In this document: positions 45,161 through 53,858 of the stretch, piece by piece
How positions within the stretch are numbered: the stretch's first letter is position 1
Layout: every line of letters begins with the position of its first letter
Assembly (NCBI RefSeq): GCF_051297175.1
Contig: NZ_JBINNY010000001.1
Span: forward strand, 1,984,001 to 2,048,000
Length of the DNA stretch: 64,000 nucleotides
Reading direction: 5' to 3'
Source of the DNA: Dryocola sp051297175
GTDB lineage: Bacteria > Pseudomonadota > Gammaproteobacteria > Enterobacterales > Enterobacteriaceae
The notes under the pieces: model-generated
The model's database searches: none
Seen by the model: the letters and a program-made list of their open reading frames with translations, nothing else
What the model was told of the DNA's origin: nothing
Translations under genes and position numbers: made by a program

Positions 45161-45184
45161 ATGACTGTATACATATACAGTAGC
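45161..45184 (-). promoter_or_regulatory. LexA box in front of the phage SOS operon
   Basis: CTGTATACATATACAG (45165-45180) is a perfect CTGT-N8-ACAG palindrome flanked by ga and ta as in strong LexA sites. It ends 25 nt before the first gene start, so the operon should be induced by DNA damage. Confidence 0.88.
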
Positions 45185-45327
45185 ATGCAAAATTATTGTA
45201 TGGGAAGGTTTTTATCGGCTTAGCTGATGATAATTATGATGCTGATATCAAAAGGTAATTTTCAGTGGTTATGAATTAATCAGTTCTAAGTTACTGACAT
45301 GCCGTAGCCTGGGAAAGCAGCCGTTCC

Positions 45328-47721
45328 TCACTTGCCTGACCCTACACTTCTCGATGTTAGGCAAAGCTGACGACGCTTTGTCCTGCTTTCAAACAGCAGT
45401 TTATGGGCATCCGGATCGGCCTTTTTAAGCATGTTTTCATACTTTCCGAATGGATCATGAAGCACGTTTTTGGTTGCTCCAGGAGATAGGTTTTCGATGC
45501 GCTGCATCAACCTGGCAATCCGAGGAGCGGTGGATGGCGGTTCAGCAGAAAAAATAATTCCCTTTGTGGACGCATGGCACCACTGAGTACCAATCCTCAT
45601 TTTTCCGCCTTTCATGAGATATAGCGCGGCTCCCTGACTTATGGTTTCGCCAGTCATTTCCTTAACGTTATCGGCGGTTTTGGCCAGCGTTTCTCTGTCA
45701 TAAGGCTGCAGCCAGGCGCCATCTTTTTTCCTGGCTGGTCTTTCAGCCCTTATCCTCTGACTTAACCTGCGCTTTTCTGCTCGATTAAGTCGCCTTGTGA
45801 GATCAATAACCGGGGGAGGGGATACAGTCGGCAAAATGTCCCCCGTACAGTTATTGACAGAACTCCGAGAGGGCGAAGGATCGCCCTTAAGGTCAACGTC
45901 CAAATCAAGGGCGAGTTTGGGGACAATCTTCCACTGTACGAGGCGGGTTAATATCGGCGAGTCCATGCCCACGGTGGTATCGAAAACGCCTTTGATGCGT
46001 ACACATTCCTCACCGTATTCGTTTAATGTCTCGGTTGGCTCGTACCATGTGCGCACTTGGAGATCGTCACGTCGCACAAACGGGCCGCCCTGGGCGTTAA
46101 CATAATCAGCCCATCGGCCACCGTCGGCCGCATCGTGCACAGCGGCAAATTCCACGCTTAGGCCGTGAGCCGTTTCGGTATCAGCCATTTTTCTCAGCTC
46201 GCGATAAACAGTCACCGGCGCGCCGCCGATAAACTGAAACTGACGGATACGCCAGCGGGCCGCCCATGCAGCAACGGCAGGCGCGGTTTCTTTGAGTAGC
46301 TCGCCGCTCTCATCGTCACGCTCGTCATCAAGCGCAAACCCATCGATATTTTTACTGATGTATTTAGCCACGTAGCCGGTGGCGCTGCCTTTTTCCGGGT
46401 CGATGGCCTCGGCATGAAAACGCGCCTTACGAGCTTTGGCGCTCAGCAGCTCTGCGGCATCTTCTTTGTGCGCATGCTCCTGCATAACGGCGCGAACGCA
46501 TTCAACATCCTGCGGCATCATAAAAATCAGCATATGCCAGTGGGGCGTTCCATCATGGTGAGGCTCTGCGACACGGATCCCGAAAATACGCACATCCTGA
46601 CGGTGTAGTTTGGCGCGGATACGCGACCAGACGCCGCTAAGGTAACTTTGCGTATCGGCAGGGCTGGCACCGTTCCATTTGGTATTGCGGTAGCCTGCTT
46701 TCGTCGTCGCGTGGTATTTGGACGGCGCGGTGATTGTGTAAAACTCGCCAACGTAGCCCAGCTCGTTTGAGATTTTTTCAAAGCCGCTGATACGGGTCAT
46801 CAGCTCGCCACGGCGAATAGGGGGATTAGCGACGCTGCCGTCGTATTTATCAATAAGGCTGATGCGGTTTCCCTCATCGTCCTGCAGATCCATTCCTTTG
46901 AGAAATTCACGGGTACGGCGCTTTTGCTCGCGCCAGTCGGCTATGCAGGCCTTACTGGCGTAAGGTGCATTTTTTTTACTGACATTACCTAAGGCGATTT
47001 GCAGGTGTTCGCGCCATTCGGCGGCAACGCGACGCAGGCGGCCACGCCACCATTTTTCATTGGTCATCCTCAGCACTGCCGGGGCGATATCATCCAGCGA
47101 TACCAGCCTGGTTGTCACGCGCTCCCATAGCGGCGGCATGCATCTGAAATGTTGCGCGATAATCGCTGCGCGCATGTAGATCTGGTGCATCACTTTTAGG
47201 GTTCCAACATCGCCTTCGATTACCCCAATTTCACCTGTAATGTAGTTGGCAACGTCACCGGCCAGCAGCTCGATATCAGCCCTGGACATATCCTGCAGGC
47301 GGTTATAGCGAGCGGTCATGTTTATCAGGCGGGAAGCAAAAAAGCTGATTTCGGGTGAGTCAAAGCGCCCACCAAAAAGAAGCCGGGATAAATTCGAATC
47401 GATACCGCTAATGGAATATTTACCGGCAACCCGCTCAAGCCGTGGCAATGCTCGCCTGACAAAAGTGACGAGGTGAGCATTGGCTCGTTGAGCGCTATAG
47501 GTCCGTTCTAAATAATCGACGCGGCGATTGATATCGTAACGCACGCAGTCCGGCTGTTTTGCCAGTTCGGTACGCGCACGCAGCAACGCCGCAATCTCTC
47601 GATCGCGGCGACGCTGCTGTTCATGGGTTAAGTATGGACTTGGAATGCCTTGAGAAGGTACATTCCACCAATATGTATAGCTTTCAGATACTTCTTTTGT
47701 TGGAATATTTACCATACTCAT
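45328..47721 (-). CDS. A: Gene A, rolling-circle replication endonuclease
   Basis: HUH-type nickase that starts phage replication by cutting its origin. From MSMVNIPTKEV the protein has HWH at residues 394-396 and the tandem tyrosines YVAKY at 450 and 454, the same numbers as the catalytic Tyr450/Tyr454 of P2 A, which supports this start. It is 797 aa, longer than P2 A (761) mainly at the C-terminus. A start two codons later is possible. Confidence 0.94.
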   Translation of the reverse strand: MSMVNIPTKEVSESYTYWWNVPSQGIPSPYLTHEQQRRRDREIAALLRARTELAKQPDCVRYDINRRVDYLERTYSAQRANAHLVTFVRRALPRLERVAGKYSISGIDSNLSRLLFGGRFDSPEISFFASRLINMTARYNRLQDMSRADIELLAGDVANYITGEIGVIEGDVGTLKVMHQIYMRAAIIAQHFRCMPPLWERVTTRLVSLDDIAPAVLRMTNEKWWRGRLRRVAAEWREHLQIALGNVSKKNAPYASKACIADWREQKRRTREFLKGMDLQDDEGNRISLIDKYDGSVANPPIRRGELMTRISGFEKISNELGYVGEFYTITAPSKYHATTKAGYRNTKWNGASPADTQSYLSGVWSRIRAKLHRQDVRIFGIRVAEPHHDGTPHWHMLIFMMPQDVECVRAVMQEHAHKEDAAELLSAKARKARFHAEAIDPEKGSATGYVAKYISKNIDGFALDDERDDESGELLKETAPAVAAWAARWRIRQFQFIGGAPVTVYRELRKMADTETAHGLSVEFAAVHDAADGGRWADYVNAQGGPFVRRDDLQVRTWYEPTETLNEYGEECVRIKGVFDTTVGMDSPILTRLVQWKIVPKLALDLDVDLKGDPSPSRSSVNNCTGDILPTVSPPPVIDLTRRLNRAEKRRLSQRIRAERPARKKDGAWLQPYDRETLAKTADNVKEMTGETISQGAALYLMKGGKMRIGTQWCHASTKGIIFSAEPPSTAPRIARLMQRIENLSPGATKNVLHDPFGKYENMLKKADPDAHKLLFESRTKRRQLCLTSRSVGSGK

Positions 47722-47851
47722 TCTTTTGCAGAGGTCTATGTGATGGAAGAGCGAAACGGAAAAAAGCATCAATCACAAACTCGATACATCGATGGCATTC
47801 GCTTCATTAACCAACCCGTAAATAACGACAACCGATATAGATTGGCTGGGG

Positions 47852-48589
47852 CTAATGACCTCCTTCTTTGCTGTGATGCCTTGCTGAAGGAGAGTTCATT
47901 GCGTTTATCAGATCGATGGCCGCGTGAGAAAGCGTGTCGAATTGATCTCTCACGGCGCGTGGCGAGGCATTTGCCATCCGAATGGCCTGATCGCGCAGCA
48001 TGGTCAGAGATAATTCAGCAAGCGGTAAAAACTGAGTCGGAGTATTTTTCGATTGGCCATAGATCTGTACTGAATCATTGGGCTTCATGGGCAGAGCTAG
48101 AGTCAGATATTCATATTGCGGTTCACTGCACACGTGAGGCTGTACTTTTGTTTCATGCAGACAAAAAGCACCTTCCTCAGAACACTTCGCTCTTTCTTGT
48201 ACATGATGATTTTCGCAATTTTGTATCAGAGCTAATTTCTGGAGACTTGACTCCTCTATGGGCTGCGCAGATCGAGGCGACTGACACTCCGGGATGCATA
48301 CATGGTTTTCTTCCGAAATATGCATTTCTGGATGATTTGTGAAACTCGCTGTTAGCTCATTGGATAAAGCGGCTCTGGTAGGGATATCAGAGAAGCGCTT
48401 TTCTAACATTTGTTGAAGGCGTTTAATTTCCCCTGCAAGCTCTAGAGTGTAGTTCCACAGCCCATCGATATGGGCTGCGGCTTCGGAGAGAGCATATTTT
48501 TCAGGATTATGTCGTAGCAAGTTCGCGAGCATTTCACTGTCATCAAAAACGCCCATGCGGTGCAAAATATTTTTCGACGTACAATTCAT
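47852..48589 (-). CDS. Early phage protein of unknown function
   Basis: Unrecognised 245-aa protein, helical at both ends (LELAGEIKRLQQMLEKRF, about 50-70, and RDQAIRMANASPRAVRDQF near the C-terminus) with a Cys/His-containing middle. Its ATG overlaps the stop of the preceding gene (ATGA), and it lies on the same strand as its neighbours just before A. An open frame of 230 codons runs antisense over most of it, so the reading should be treated with care. Confidence 0.65.
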   Translation of the reverse strand: MNCTSKNILHRMGVFDDSEMLANLLRHNPEKYALSEAAAHIDGLWNYTLELAGEIKRLQQMLEKRFSDIPTRAALSNELTASFTNHPEMHISEENHVCIPECQSPRSAQPIEESSLQKLALIQNCENHHVQERAKCSEEGAFCLHETKVQPHVCSEPQYEYLTLALPMKPNDSVQIYGQSKNTPTQFLPLAELSLTMLRDQAIRMANASPRAVRDQFDTLSHAAIDLINAMNSPSARHHSKEGGH

Positions 48590-48882
48590 GATTGAGAGTC
48601 CTTACTATCCAGTAATAAAAAAACGAGCTGGCATTCCTGGACAATACTTTCTGTTATGTCACAAATCTGAGTAACCGAGTCGACATCCCTGCTAAACACC
48701 AGTCGAAATAGGCTGTCAGAAATGATGTCACGGACAAGAAGTACCTTGCTGTCATACAAAGCCATTAGAGCAAAATGAGCCTTAGTACCGTTGGTCTGCA
48801 GGCGTGAAAGCGAGTATTTCGCTTCCTTTACGGCATCCGGGGCGAATGAGATACGGTAGTTATTAGCTACTACTAAACTCAT
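48586..48882 (-). CDS. Early phage protein of unknown function
   Basis: 98-aa protein (MSLVVANNYRISFAPDAVKEAK), mixed alpha/beta with a hydrophobic C-terminus (ECQLVFLLLDSKD). It overlaps both neighbours by ATGA/4-nt junctions, typical of a compact early operon. Similar small proteins occur at this position in P2-like phages. No function known. Confidence 0.75.
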   Translation of the reverse strand: MSLVVANNYRISFAPDAVKEAKYSLSRLQTNGTKAHFALMALYDSKVLLVRDIISDSLFRLVFSRDVDSVTQICDITESIVQECQLVFLLLDSKDSQS

Positions 48883-49103
48883 ATAGCCCCCCTGTAATGC
48901 TGATTTTTCAACTCAACGATCTCCTGGCATGACACGCAAAGCTCAACACCGGGAAGGGCCAAGCGGCGCGCTTCGGGGATGGGTGATGAACATGCCTCAC
49001 ACTCAAAAGCTGAAACGCTGGCGCGGCGGATGAGCGCATTTTTGATATGCCGCTCGCGGTCTTCCTGTTCACGCTGCTGCGCTAAATCTATTGCGTCGGC
49101 CAT
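48879..49103 (-). CDS. TraR/DksA-type zinc-finger protein
   Basis: 74-aa C4 zinc finger: FECEACSSPIPEARR followed by ELCVSCQ (C-x2-C ... C-x2-C), preceded by a charged helix. TraR/DksA-like proteins of this size bind the RNA polymerase secondary channel. P2 and 186 carry one in the same early operon (P2 orf82-like). The effect on host transcription is inferred. Confidence 0.88.
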   Translation of the reverse strand: MADAIDLAQQREQEDRERHIKNALIRRASVSAFECEACSSPIPEARRLALPGVELCVSCQEIVELKNQHYRGAI

Positions 49104-49330
49104 CAGTGCAGCTCCTGAGATTCATTTTCAAAGCGAAGGGCTTCACGGCGCAGCAGTTCGGCGGCTTCGGTGCCGTTCATCGCCTCTTTGGTGATATGGA
49201 TAGCCAGCGCCTCAAGACGAATGGAAACAGCGAGCGCGCGGTCTTTACGCTCTTCTTTTTTGGCATCGGTCAGCAATACGGCCAGCGCGTCGCTATCAGT
49301 GTTGAAACTACAGGTTGCGGTATTACGCAT
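49103..49330 (-). CDS. Small early protein, DUF2732-like
   Basis: 75-aa helical protein (NTDSDALAVLLTDAKKEERKD) that resembles the DUF2732 family of P2-like phages. The stop overlaps the start of the zinc-finger gene. Function unknown. Confidence 0.8.
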   Translation of the reverse strand: MRNTATCSFNTDSDALAVLLTDAKKEERKDRALAVSIRLEALAIHITKEAMNGTEAAELLRREALRFENESQELH

Positions 49331-49399
49331 AATTAACTCTCCTGATTTTGGGCAATAAGAAGCCCGGCGGGTTTACGCCTGTTTTTAGGTTTGGATTAA

Positions 49400-49783
49400 T
49401 TACTCAGTTAAATAGCAGTCGTACTTTGAAAATCTTGATGGGAGCAAACTTCCCCAGCGGGTAATTTCGTTCATCGACCTGATTATCAATGCGCGGCGCG
49501 CCTGGTCGAAAAACTCAAACGGCTTACCGATTTCATCAGGCTTGAATGATGAAGGTTCCAGACGGTTCGCAAGAGTCAGGACAACGAATTTAAAGTTGTT
49601 GTCGAGCTTGTTAAAATTACGCAGCGCCGAGTTATTTGTGGCTTTTAACTGCTTGCGAAAACGAGCGAGACATTCGTCGCCGGTCATTTTCTGCGGGCCA
49701 TCGATACGGGCGTGCATGAAGTACACATTGTTAAACGTCGCTTGTCCTGCTTTTGCGGATTTTACCAGGGCTGCACTTTTCAT
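49400..49783 (-). CDS. Early phage protein, DUF5347-like
   Basis: 127-aa basic protein (ATFNNVYFMHARIDGPQKMTG) that I associate with the DUF5347 family in P2/186-like phages, though not with certainty. The start overlaps the fil stop (ATGA). Function unknown. Confidence 0.75.
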   Translation of the reverse strand: MKSAALVKSAKAGQATFNNVYFMHARIDGPQKMTGDECLARFRKQLKATNNSALRNFNKLDNNFKFVVLTLANRLEPSSFKPDEIGKPFEFFDQARRALIIRSMNEITRWGSLLPSRFSKYDCYLTE

Positions 49784-49968
49784 TTTGTCCTCCAGCGTTT
49801 AATCAACCGGGTAACGAGTGATGGCTTGTGAGTACGCAGTCCATTTAACAATGCAGACTGATCGCGGCTCGGGTGCCAGCGGTGATTGTTCTCGCCCATA
49901 ATCCAGCCATGGCCGTAACTCATCGACGGGCTTTGGCGTTTCAGCAATGAAGCGAATGACGGTTCCAT
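49780..49968 (-). CDS. fil: Fil, host filamentation protein (DUF2724)
   Basis: MEPSFASLLKRQSPSMSYGH and GLRTHKPSLVTRLIKRW closely match the 186 Fil protein, whose expression blocks host division. 62 aa with a gagg site 8 nt upstream of the chosen ATG. ATG/GTG codons 2-3 triplets upstream also exist. It lies directly after cII, as in 186. Confidence 0.87.
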   Translation of the reverse strand: MEPSFASLLKRQSPSMSYGHGWIMGENNHRWHPSRDQSALLNGLRTHKPSLVTRLIKRWRTK

Positions 49969-49978
49969 ATGCATCACC

Positions 49979-50488
49979 TCAAATCAGGCCGAATGACGCG
50001 CCCAGGCCACTGACAGAATCGATAACGCTGTTCATGGCTGGGTTGGTCTGCAGACGCGCATGCATCGTGAGGGCTGCAAGGGAGAGATAACGGATGCCCG
50101 AATTAACGCTCTCAATCATCGAATGCTTACGGCATGCCGTAAGCTTGCCGTTGAATGTTGCGCCTGCAGCAATTTGGCCGACTTCTGCGGTCGCTTTGAG
50201 TGCATATTCCTGCAGCCTGTCGACGGCTAATTCATTCACCGGGACACATGGCAGGCAATGGAGTTGCGTCAGGAAACCATCAACCAAAGATGGGTCTTCA
50301 GTTACGTCCGTTATTGCCATTAATTCCGGAACGTTTAATTGATGCGGTTGCTCAGGGTTGAGCTTATTGCGCAGCACCTGAGGGCGCATGCCGAGCTTGT
50401 CCGCGAGGTCTGCAAGATTGTGCTTACTGGCAAAGTTTCGACATGCATCTTCGTAATGGGGCTGTTTAGAAACTTGGTAATCAAACAT
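49979..50488 (-). CDS. cII: CII-like transcription activator (186 type)
   Basis: 169-aa homologue of 186 CII, which activates the lysogeny-establishing promoter. An HTH is visible at about residues 24-45 (LADLADKLGMRPQVLRNKLNP), and the C-terminal helix region (LAALTMHARLQTNPAMNSVID) suits tetramer formation. Good aaggtgag site. It lies first after the Cox-like gene in the early operon. Confidence 0.88.
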   Translation of the reverse strand: MFDYQVSKQPHYEDACRNFASKHNLADLADKLGMRPQVLRNKLNPEQPHQLNVPELMAITDVTEDPSLVDGFLTQLHCLPCVPVNELAVDRLQEYALKATAEVGQIAAGATFNGKLTACRKHSMIESVNSGIRYLSLAALTMHARLQTNPAMNSVIDSVSGLGASFGLI

Positions 50489-50519
50489 GGTGACTCACCT
50501 TAAAACTTGCATAATCAAG

Positions 50520-50921
50520 TTATCGTTTGATGTAACGGCAGTTTACGGCGTGCTGACGGTTCTTTTCGCGCCATGCAGCAACGTTAATCAAGGCGCTACC
50601 ATGCTTTTCCATCACGTCTTTACGAGTTTTACCTGTCTCTTTGCAGGTAATAGTGCGTGTGACCTTCGTGGTTGGTGTAGGTGCGAGAAGCACAACACCG
50701 TTTGCAATCCACTTTTCAAGTAATGAACTACTGATGCCGTTGGCAGCACAGAAGTTTTCTTTAGACATGGTGGGGGAGTTCGCCAGCGCTGCAGCTTTTT
50801 CCAGTGCCTGATCAAGAGCATTATTGATGGCTGGAACTAACTGAGCTGCAATGCTTGCAATGAAGTCAGGGGAGGCCAGCATCTGAGATGTGAGCTGAGA
50901 GTTTGCATTTTCAGTATGCAT
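50520..50921 (-). CDS. Cox/Apl-like regulator and excisionase candidate
   Basis: First gene of the early (lytic) operon, divergent from cI, the place of 186 apl or P2 cox. 133 aa: a helical N-terminus, then an HTH-like SKENFCAANGISSSLLEKWI (about 54-73) and a basic C-terminal part. Cox/Apl proteins repress the lysogenic promoter and direct excision. The assignment rests on HTH and position; overall similarity to P2 Cox is low. Confidence 0.7.
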   Translation of the reverse strand: MHTENANSQLTSQMLASPDFIASIAAQLVPAINNALDQALEKAAALANSPTMSKENFCAANGISSSLLEKWIANGVVLLAPTPTTKVTRTITCKETGKTRKDVMEKHGSALINVAAWREKNRQHAVNCRYIKR

Positions 50922-51034
50922 AACGCAGTATCTCCGTATTAATGGTTGTGTTCTATGGTGTTACATGTGGTGTGTGACCACTATAGATCGCTTTATTTTA
51001 ACTGTAAAACTAATTTTGCGTTCTTGGTGGAATA
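50922..51034. promoter_or_regulatory. Divergent early/lysogenic promoter and operator region
   Basis: The 113-bp gap between the Cox-like gene and cI must hold the lytic and lysogenic promoters. It includes an inverted repeat GTGGT-gtgtg-ACCAC (50967-50981), a candidate operator, and repeated ggtgt/tggtg words around it. Confidence 0.6.
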
Positions 51035-51880
51035 ATGCGTCTTGAAAATGCAGTTGCAAGTGAGGTACTCACGAGGATTCTGTCTGCCTATGGTTTCAGT
51101 ATGCAGAAAGATTTAAGTGACCATTTAGGAATAGCCAAAAGCAATGTGGCGAGCTGGTTGCAACGAGGGCATGTACCCGGAAATGTTATAGTCCAATGCG
51201 CATTAGACACAGGTACTGACGTCCAATGGTTAGTGACAGGTGAACTTGAAAAAGCAAGAATAATGGGAGAGAAACCTAAGCTAAATGGTAAAAAGCTATA
51301 CGAAGAAATAATGTCCAATGGCGGTAGGGCAGTGCTTCAACGAATCATGGACGCATACGGTTTTAGCACTCAAAAACAACTTTGTGATCTTCTCGAAATA
51401 TCATCAGGAACTGTAAGTACATGGATAAGGAGGAACTATTTTCCTGGAGATGTCGTTGTAACATGTGCTCTTGAAACAGGGGTACCACTTCTATGGCTGG
51501 CAACGGGTGCAAAAGATCAGCGAAAAAATAGTGAAATACATAATGCAACTGTTATTCCAAAAATAGATATTAATACAGGTGAGTTAGTAGATTCTGGTGA
51601 ATTTGTAATTGATAATTTTTTCTTCACAAAAAGCAATAGAAATGCTGACAAAGTTAAATGTGTTCTTAAAAACAACAATATTTGGTTAATTGATTATAGC
51701 GAAGTAAGTTTAGGCAATGGAACTTGGTTGATCTCTATAGATGGTATCCATGATATATGGAATGTCGTTCGGCTACCAGGAGGTAACATAAAGCTTTCTA
51801 ATGATTTATTAGAATTCACTTGCCAAAAAAGTGATATTAACTGCGTTGGACGAGTGGTACTAAAAATACAAGATTTTTGA
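51035..51880 (+). CDS. cI: 186-type CI repressor with a duplicated HTH domain
   Basis: Immunity repressor. Residues 10-70 (LTRILSAYGFSMQKDLSDHL ... ALDTGTDVQWLVTGE) and 98-159 (LQRIMDAYGFSTQKQLCDLL ... ALETGVPLLWLATGA) are two copies of the 186 CI DNA-binding domain. Residues ~185-281 (FFFTKSNRN ... WLISIDGIHDIWNVVRLPGG) match the single 186 CI oligomerisation domain, which lacks a LexA-type self-cleavage site. 281 aa against 192 in 186. A NACHT gene follows with no gap. Confidence 0.92.
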   Translation: MRLENAVASEVLTRILSAYGFSMQKDLSDHLGIAKSNVASWLQRGHVPGNVIVQCALDTGTDVQWLVTGELEKARIMGEKPKLNGKKLYEEIMSNGGRAVLQRIMDAYGFSTQKQLCDLLEISSGTVSTWIRRNYFPGDVVVTCALETGVPLLWLATGAKDQRKNSEIHNATVIPKIDINTGELVDSGEFVIDNFFFTKSNRNADKVKCVLKNNNIWLIDYSEVSLGNGTWLISIDGIHDIWNVVRLPGGNIKLSNDLLEFTCQKSDINCVGRVVLKIQDF

Positions 51881-51899
51881 AATGACAGGAGAGCAAGAT

Positions 51900-53858
51900 A
51901 TGTCAGTAGATTATTTACAAGTTGCCGTGGATTCTGGAGCAGGTGCCTTTGTGAAGACGGCGGTATCTGAAACTATAAGTTATCTCATGACTGTAAAATG
52001 GAAAGCAGATACAGATGTAGGAAAAGATATTTTAGAACAATTCGGCTCTAAAGAAGTTGTAGATAAATTTGCTATCAAAATATCAAAGGACATACTTACT
52101 TTTCGAAGCCTTTCAAATGCAGGGCGAAATGTCAATTTAGATGATGTATATTATCCATTAACGTTGACATTGGAGGATAATAGAGATCTAATTAGGATTG
52201 AAGATAATACGACAATAAAACACAAGGGAATTATTGTTATAAGTGGTAGTGCAGGACAAGGTAAAACAACCATACTGAGAAAATTATTTATAGAGGAAAT
52301 CAAAGATAAAAATAGATTACCAATTTTTATCAACCTGAGAGAGGTGGATTTTGAAAATTCAGTTAGTACAATCAGTGTTATAAAACAATTCTTTACAAGT
52401 TATGGAATTGAATGTACTGACGAGAGTATCTCATTGCTGATGCAGTCCTCAAAATTAGTAATATTCTATGATGGATTTGATGAAGTAAATCAGGCATATA
52501 GAACGCGAGCAAGAGAGATTATAAAATCAACATGGAATAGATATAATTGCCAAGCGATTGTAACAACGAGGCCTCACACTGAAATTTACAGAGATAGTGG
52601 ATGTAAAAACTGCCAAGTTAACAAGCTTGAGACTGAGGATCTTGAAGGGATAATCGGTAAAATTTCCCATAGTGAAAAGCAAAAAGAGGCGTTGATAAGT
52701 TTAATAAAATCTAGAGAATTTCTTTTAGAAGCATTAATATACCCTATCATGGTTGATATATTAATGGTTAGTTATTATAGTATGCGTGATACTCCTAAAA
52801 CAATAAAAGATTTTTACGCGGGTCTATTTAGAAATTTAATGTATTCACATGATTTGCTAAAGCACTTTGAACGTCATAAATATTCTGAATTGGATGTTGA
52901 TGAGTTGGAAATGGTATTTGATTCGTTCAGTGCATGTACATTTTTATCTGATAGATATCAATTTAGTGAAAGACAAATTGATAGGTTCTTCGAAGCAAGT
53001 TTGATGCATGTTAAACAAACTAAAGGTAAATCATATAATTCAAAAATGATTCGGAGAGATATTATAGATGGTACAAATTTAATTTCACGAGACGGCACCG
53101 ATTTCTACACGTACATTCATAAATCAATACAAGAGTTTCATGCCGCAAAATTCCATATTTACTCAAATGATAAAAAACAACTGCTCCGGGATTTAATTAG
53201 AGATAATGATTCAGCAAAGTTAAACTTCTTACGCTTTCTTTATCAAATTTCGCCGAAGGATTTCTTATTATATTATGTCGTTCCATATATGAGATCTCTG
53301 GGATTTGTTGGAAACTATGACAGGAATGCTGGGTATAGCGAGCAGCAAATAATAAATAAGCTCATGATTGGAAGTGTATTAGAGTTTTCTTCAGAGGACA
53401 GCAAGGTAAGGTCTAAAAGCATCACTATTGAGTTTGGATTAGGGCAGAAAATAATTAAATCGTATGAACGCCTGAAATTTTTAGTGGGTATTTTGCAGGA
53501 TATATTTAATCCTGAGATACCAAATGGGTACTTATTAAAAATAAATTTGCGAAGAAATCCGTATGTAAATGCTGATGTTCTTGCAAAACAAATACAATCG
53601 GGGAATATTAAACCGCAAGATTTTACTATAGCTTGTGGGATAAATAATAAAAATAAATCTAGAGAAAAAAGGTTGTTCATTCATAGAACTGAACTTAGCA
53701 TTTTAAAACATGATATTCATTCTTTAACGTACATAGATACAGACTATAGAAAATATAGAGAAATGTTTGAGTATCTTTCTGACTTCTATAAAAATAATAT
53801 AATGCCATATTATGAAAGGAAAAGCAGAAGGTCAAAATTAAAAATAACTGATATTTAA
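51900..53858 (+). CDS. NACHT NTPase, candidate anti-phage protein
   Basis: STAND-type NTPase, 652 aa. The NACHT core has Walker A GSAGQGKTT (116-124), Walker B LVIFYDGFDEV (186-196), TTRPH (222-226) and the downstream YIHKSIQEFHAAKF motif (405-418) typical of NACHT winged-helix ends. Residues 1-105 are a short N-terminal domain without recognised effector motifs, and 420-652 form a C-terminal domain probably used for sensing. Bacterial NACHT proteins are known anti-phage factors. ATG 51900 has an aggag site; ATG 51882, one base after the cI stop, is the alternative. AT-rich. Probably co-transcribed with cI. Confidence 0.9.
   Translation: MSVDYLQVAVDSGAGAFVKTAVSETISYLMTVKWKADTDVGKDILEQFGSKEVVDKFAIKISKDILTFRSLSNAGRNVNLDDVYYPLTLTLEDNRDLIRIEDNTTIKHKGIIVISGSAGQGKTTILRKLFIEEIKDKNRLPIFINLREVDFENSVSTISVIKQFFTSYGIECTDESISLLMQSSKLVIFYDGFDEVNQAYRTRAREIIKSTWNRYNCQAIVTTRPHTEIYRDSGCKNCQVNKLETEDLEGIIGKISHSEKQKEALISLIKSREFLLEALIYPIMVDILMVSYYSMRDTPKTIKDFYAGLFRNLMYSHDLLKHFERHKYSELDVDELEMVFDSFSACTFLSDRYQFSERQIDRFFEASLMHVKQTKGKSYNSKMIRRDIIDGTNLISRDGTDFYTYIHKSIQEFHAAKFHIYSNDKKQLLRDLIRDNDSAKLNFLRFLYQISPKDFLLYYVVPYMRSLGFVGNYDRNAGYSEQQIINKLMIGSVLEFSSEDSKVRSKSITIEFGLGQKIIKSYERLKFLVGILQDIFNPEIPNGYLLKINLRRNPYVNADVLAKQIQSGNIKPQDFTIACGINNKNKSREKRLFIHRTELSILKHDIHSLTYIDTDYRKYREMFEYLSDFYKNNIMPYYERKSRRSKLKITDI

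Noticed and set aside
47650..48342. 230-codon plus-strand frame opposite the early operon as an annotated gene
   Set aside because: It starts within gene A, lacks a good ribosome site and runs against all neighbours. Kept only as a finding.
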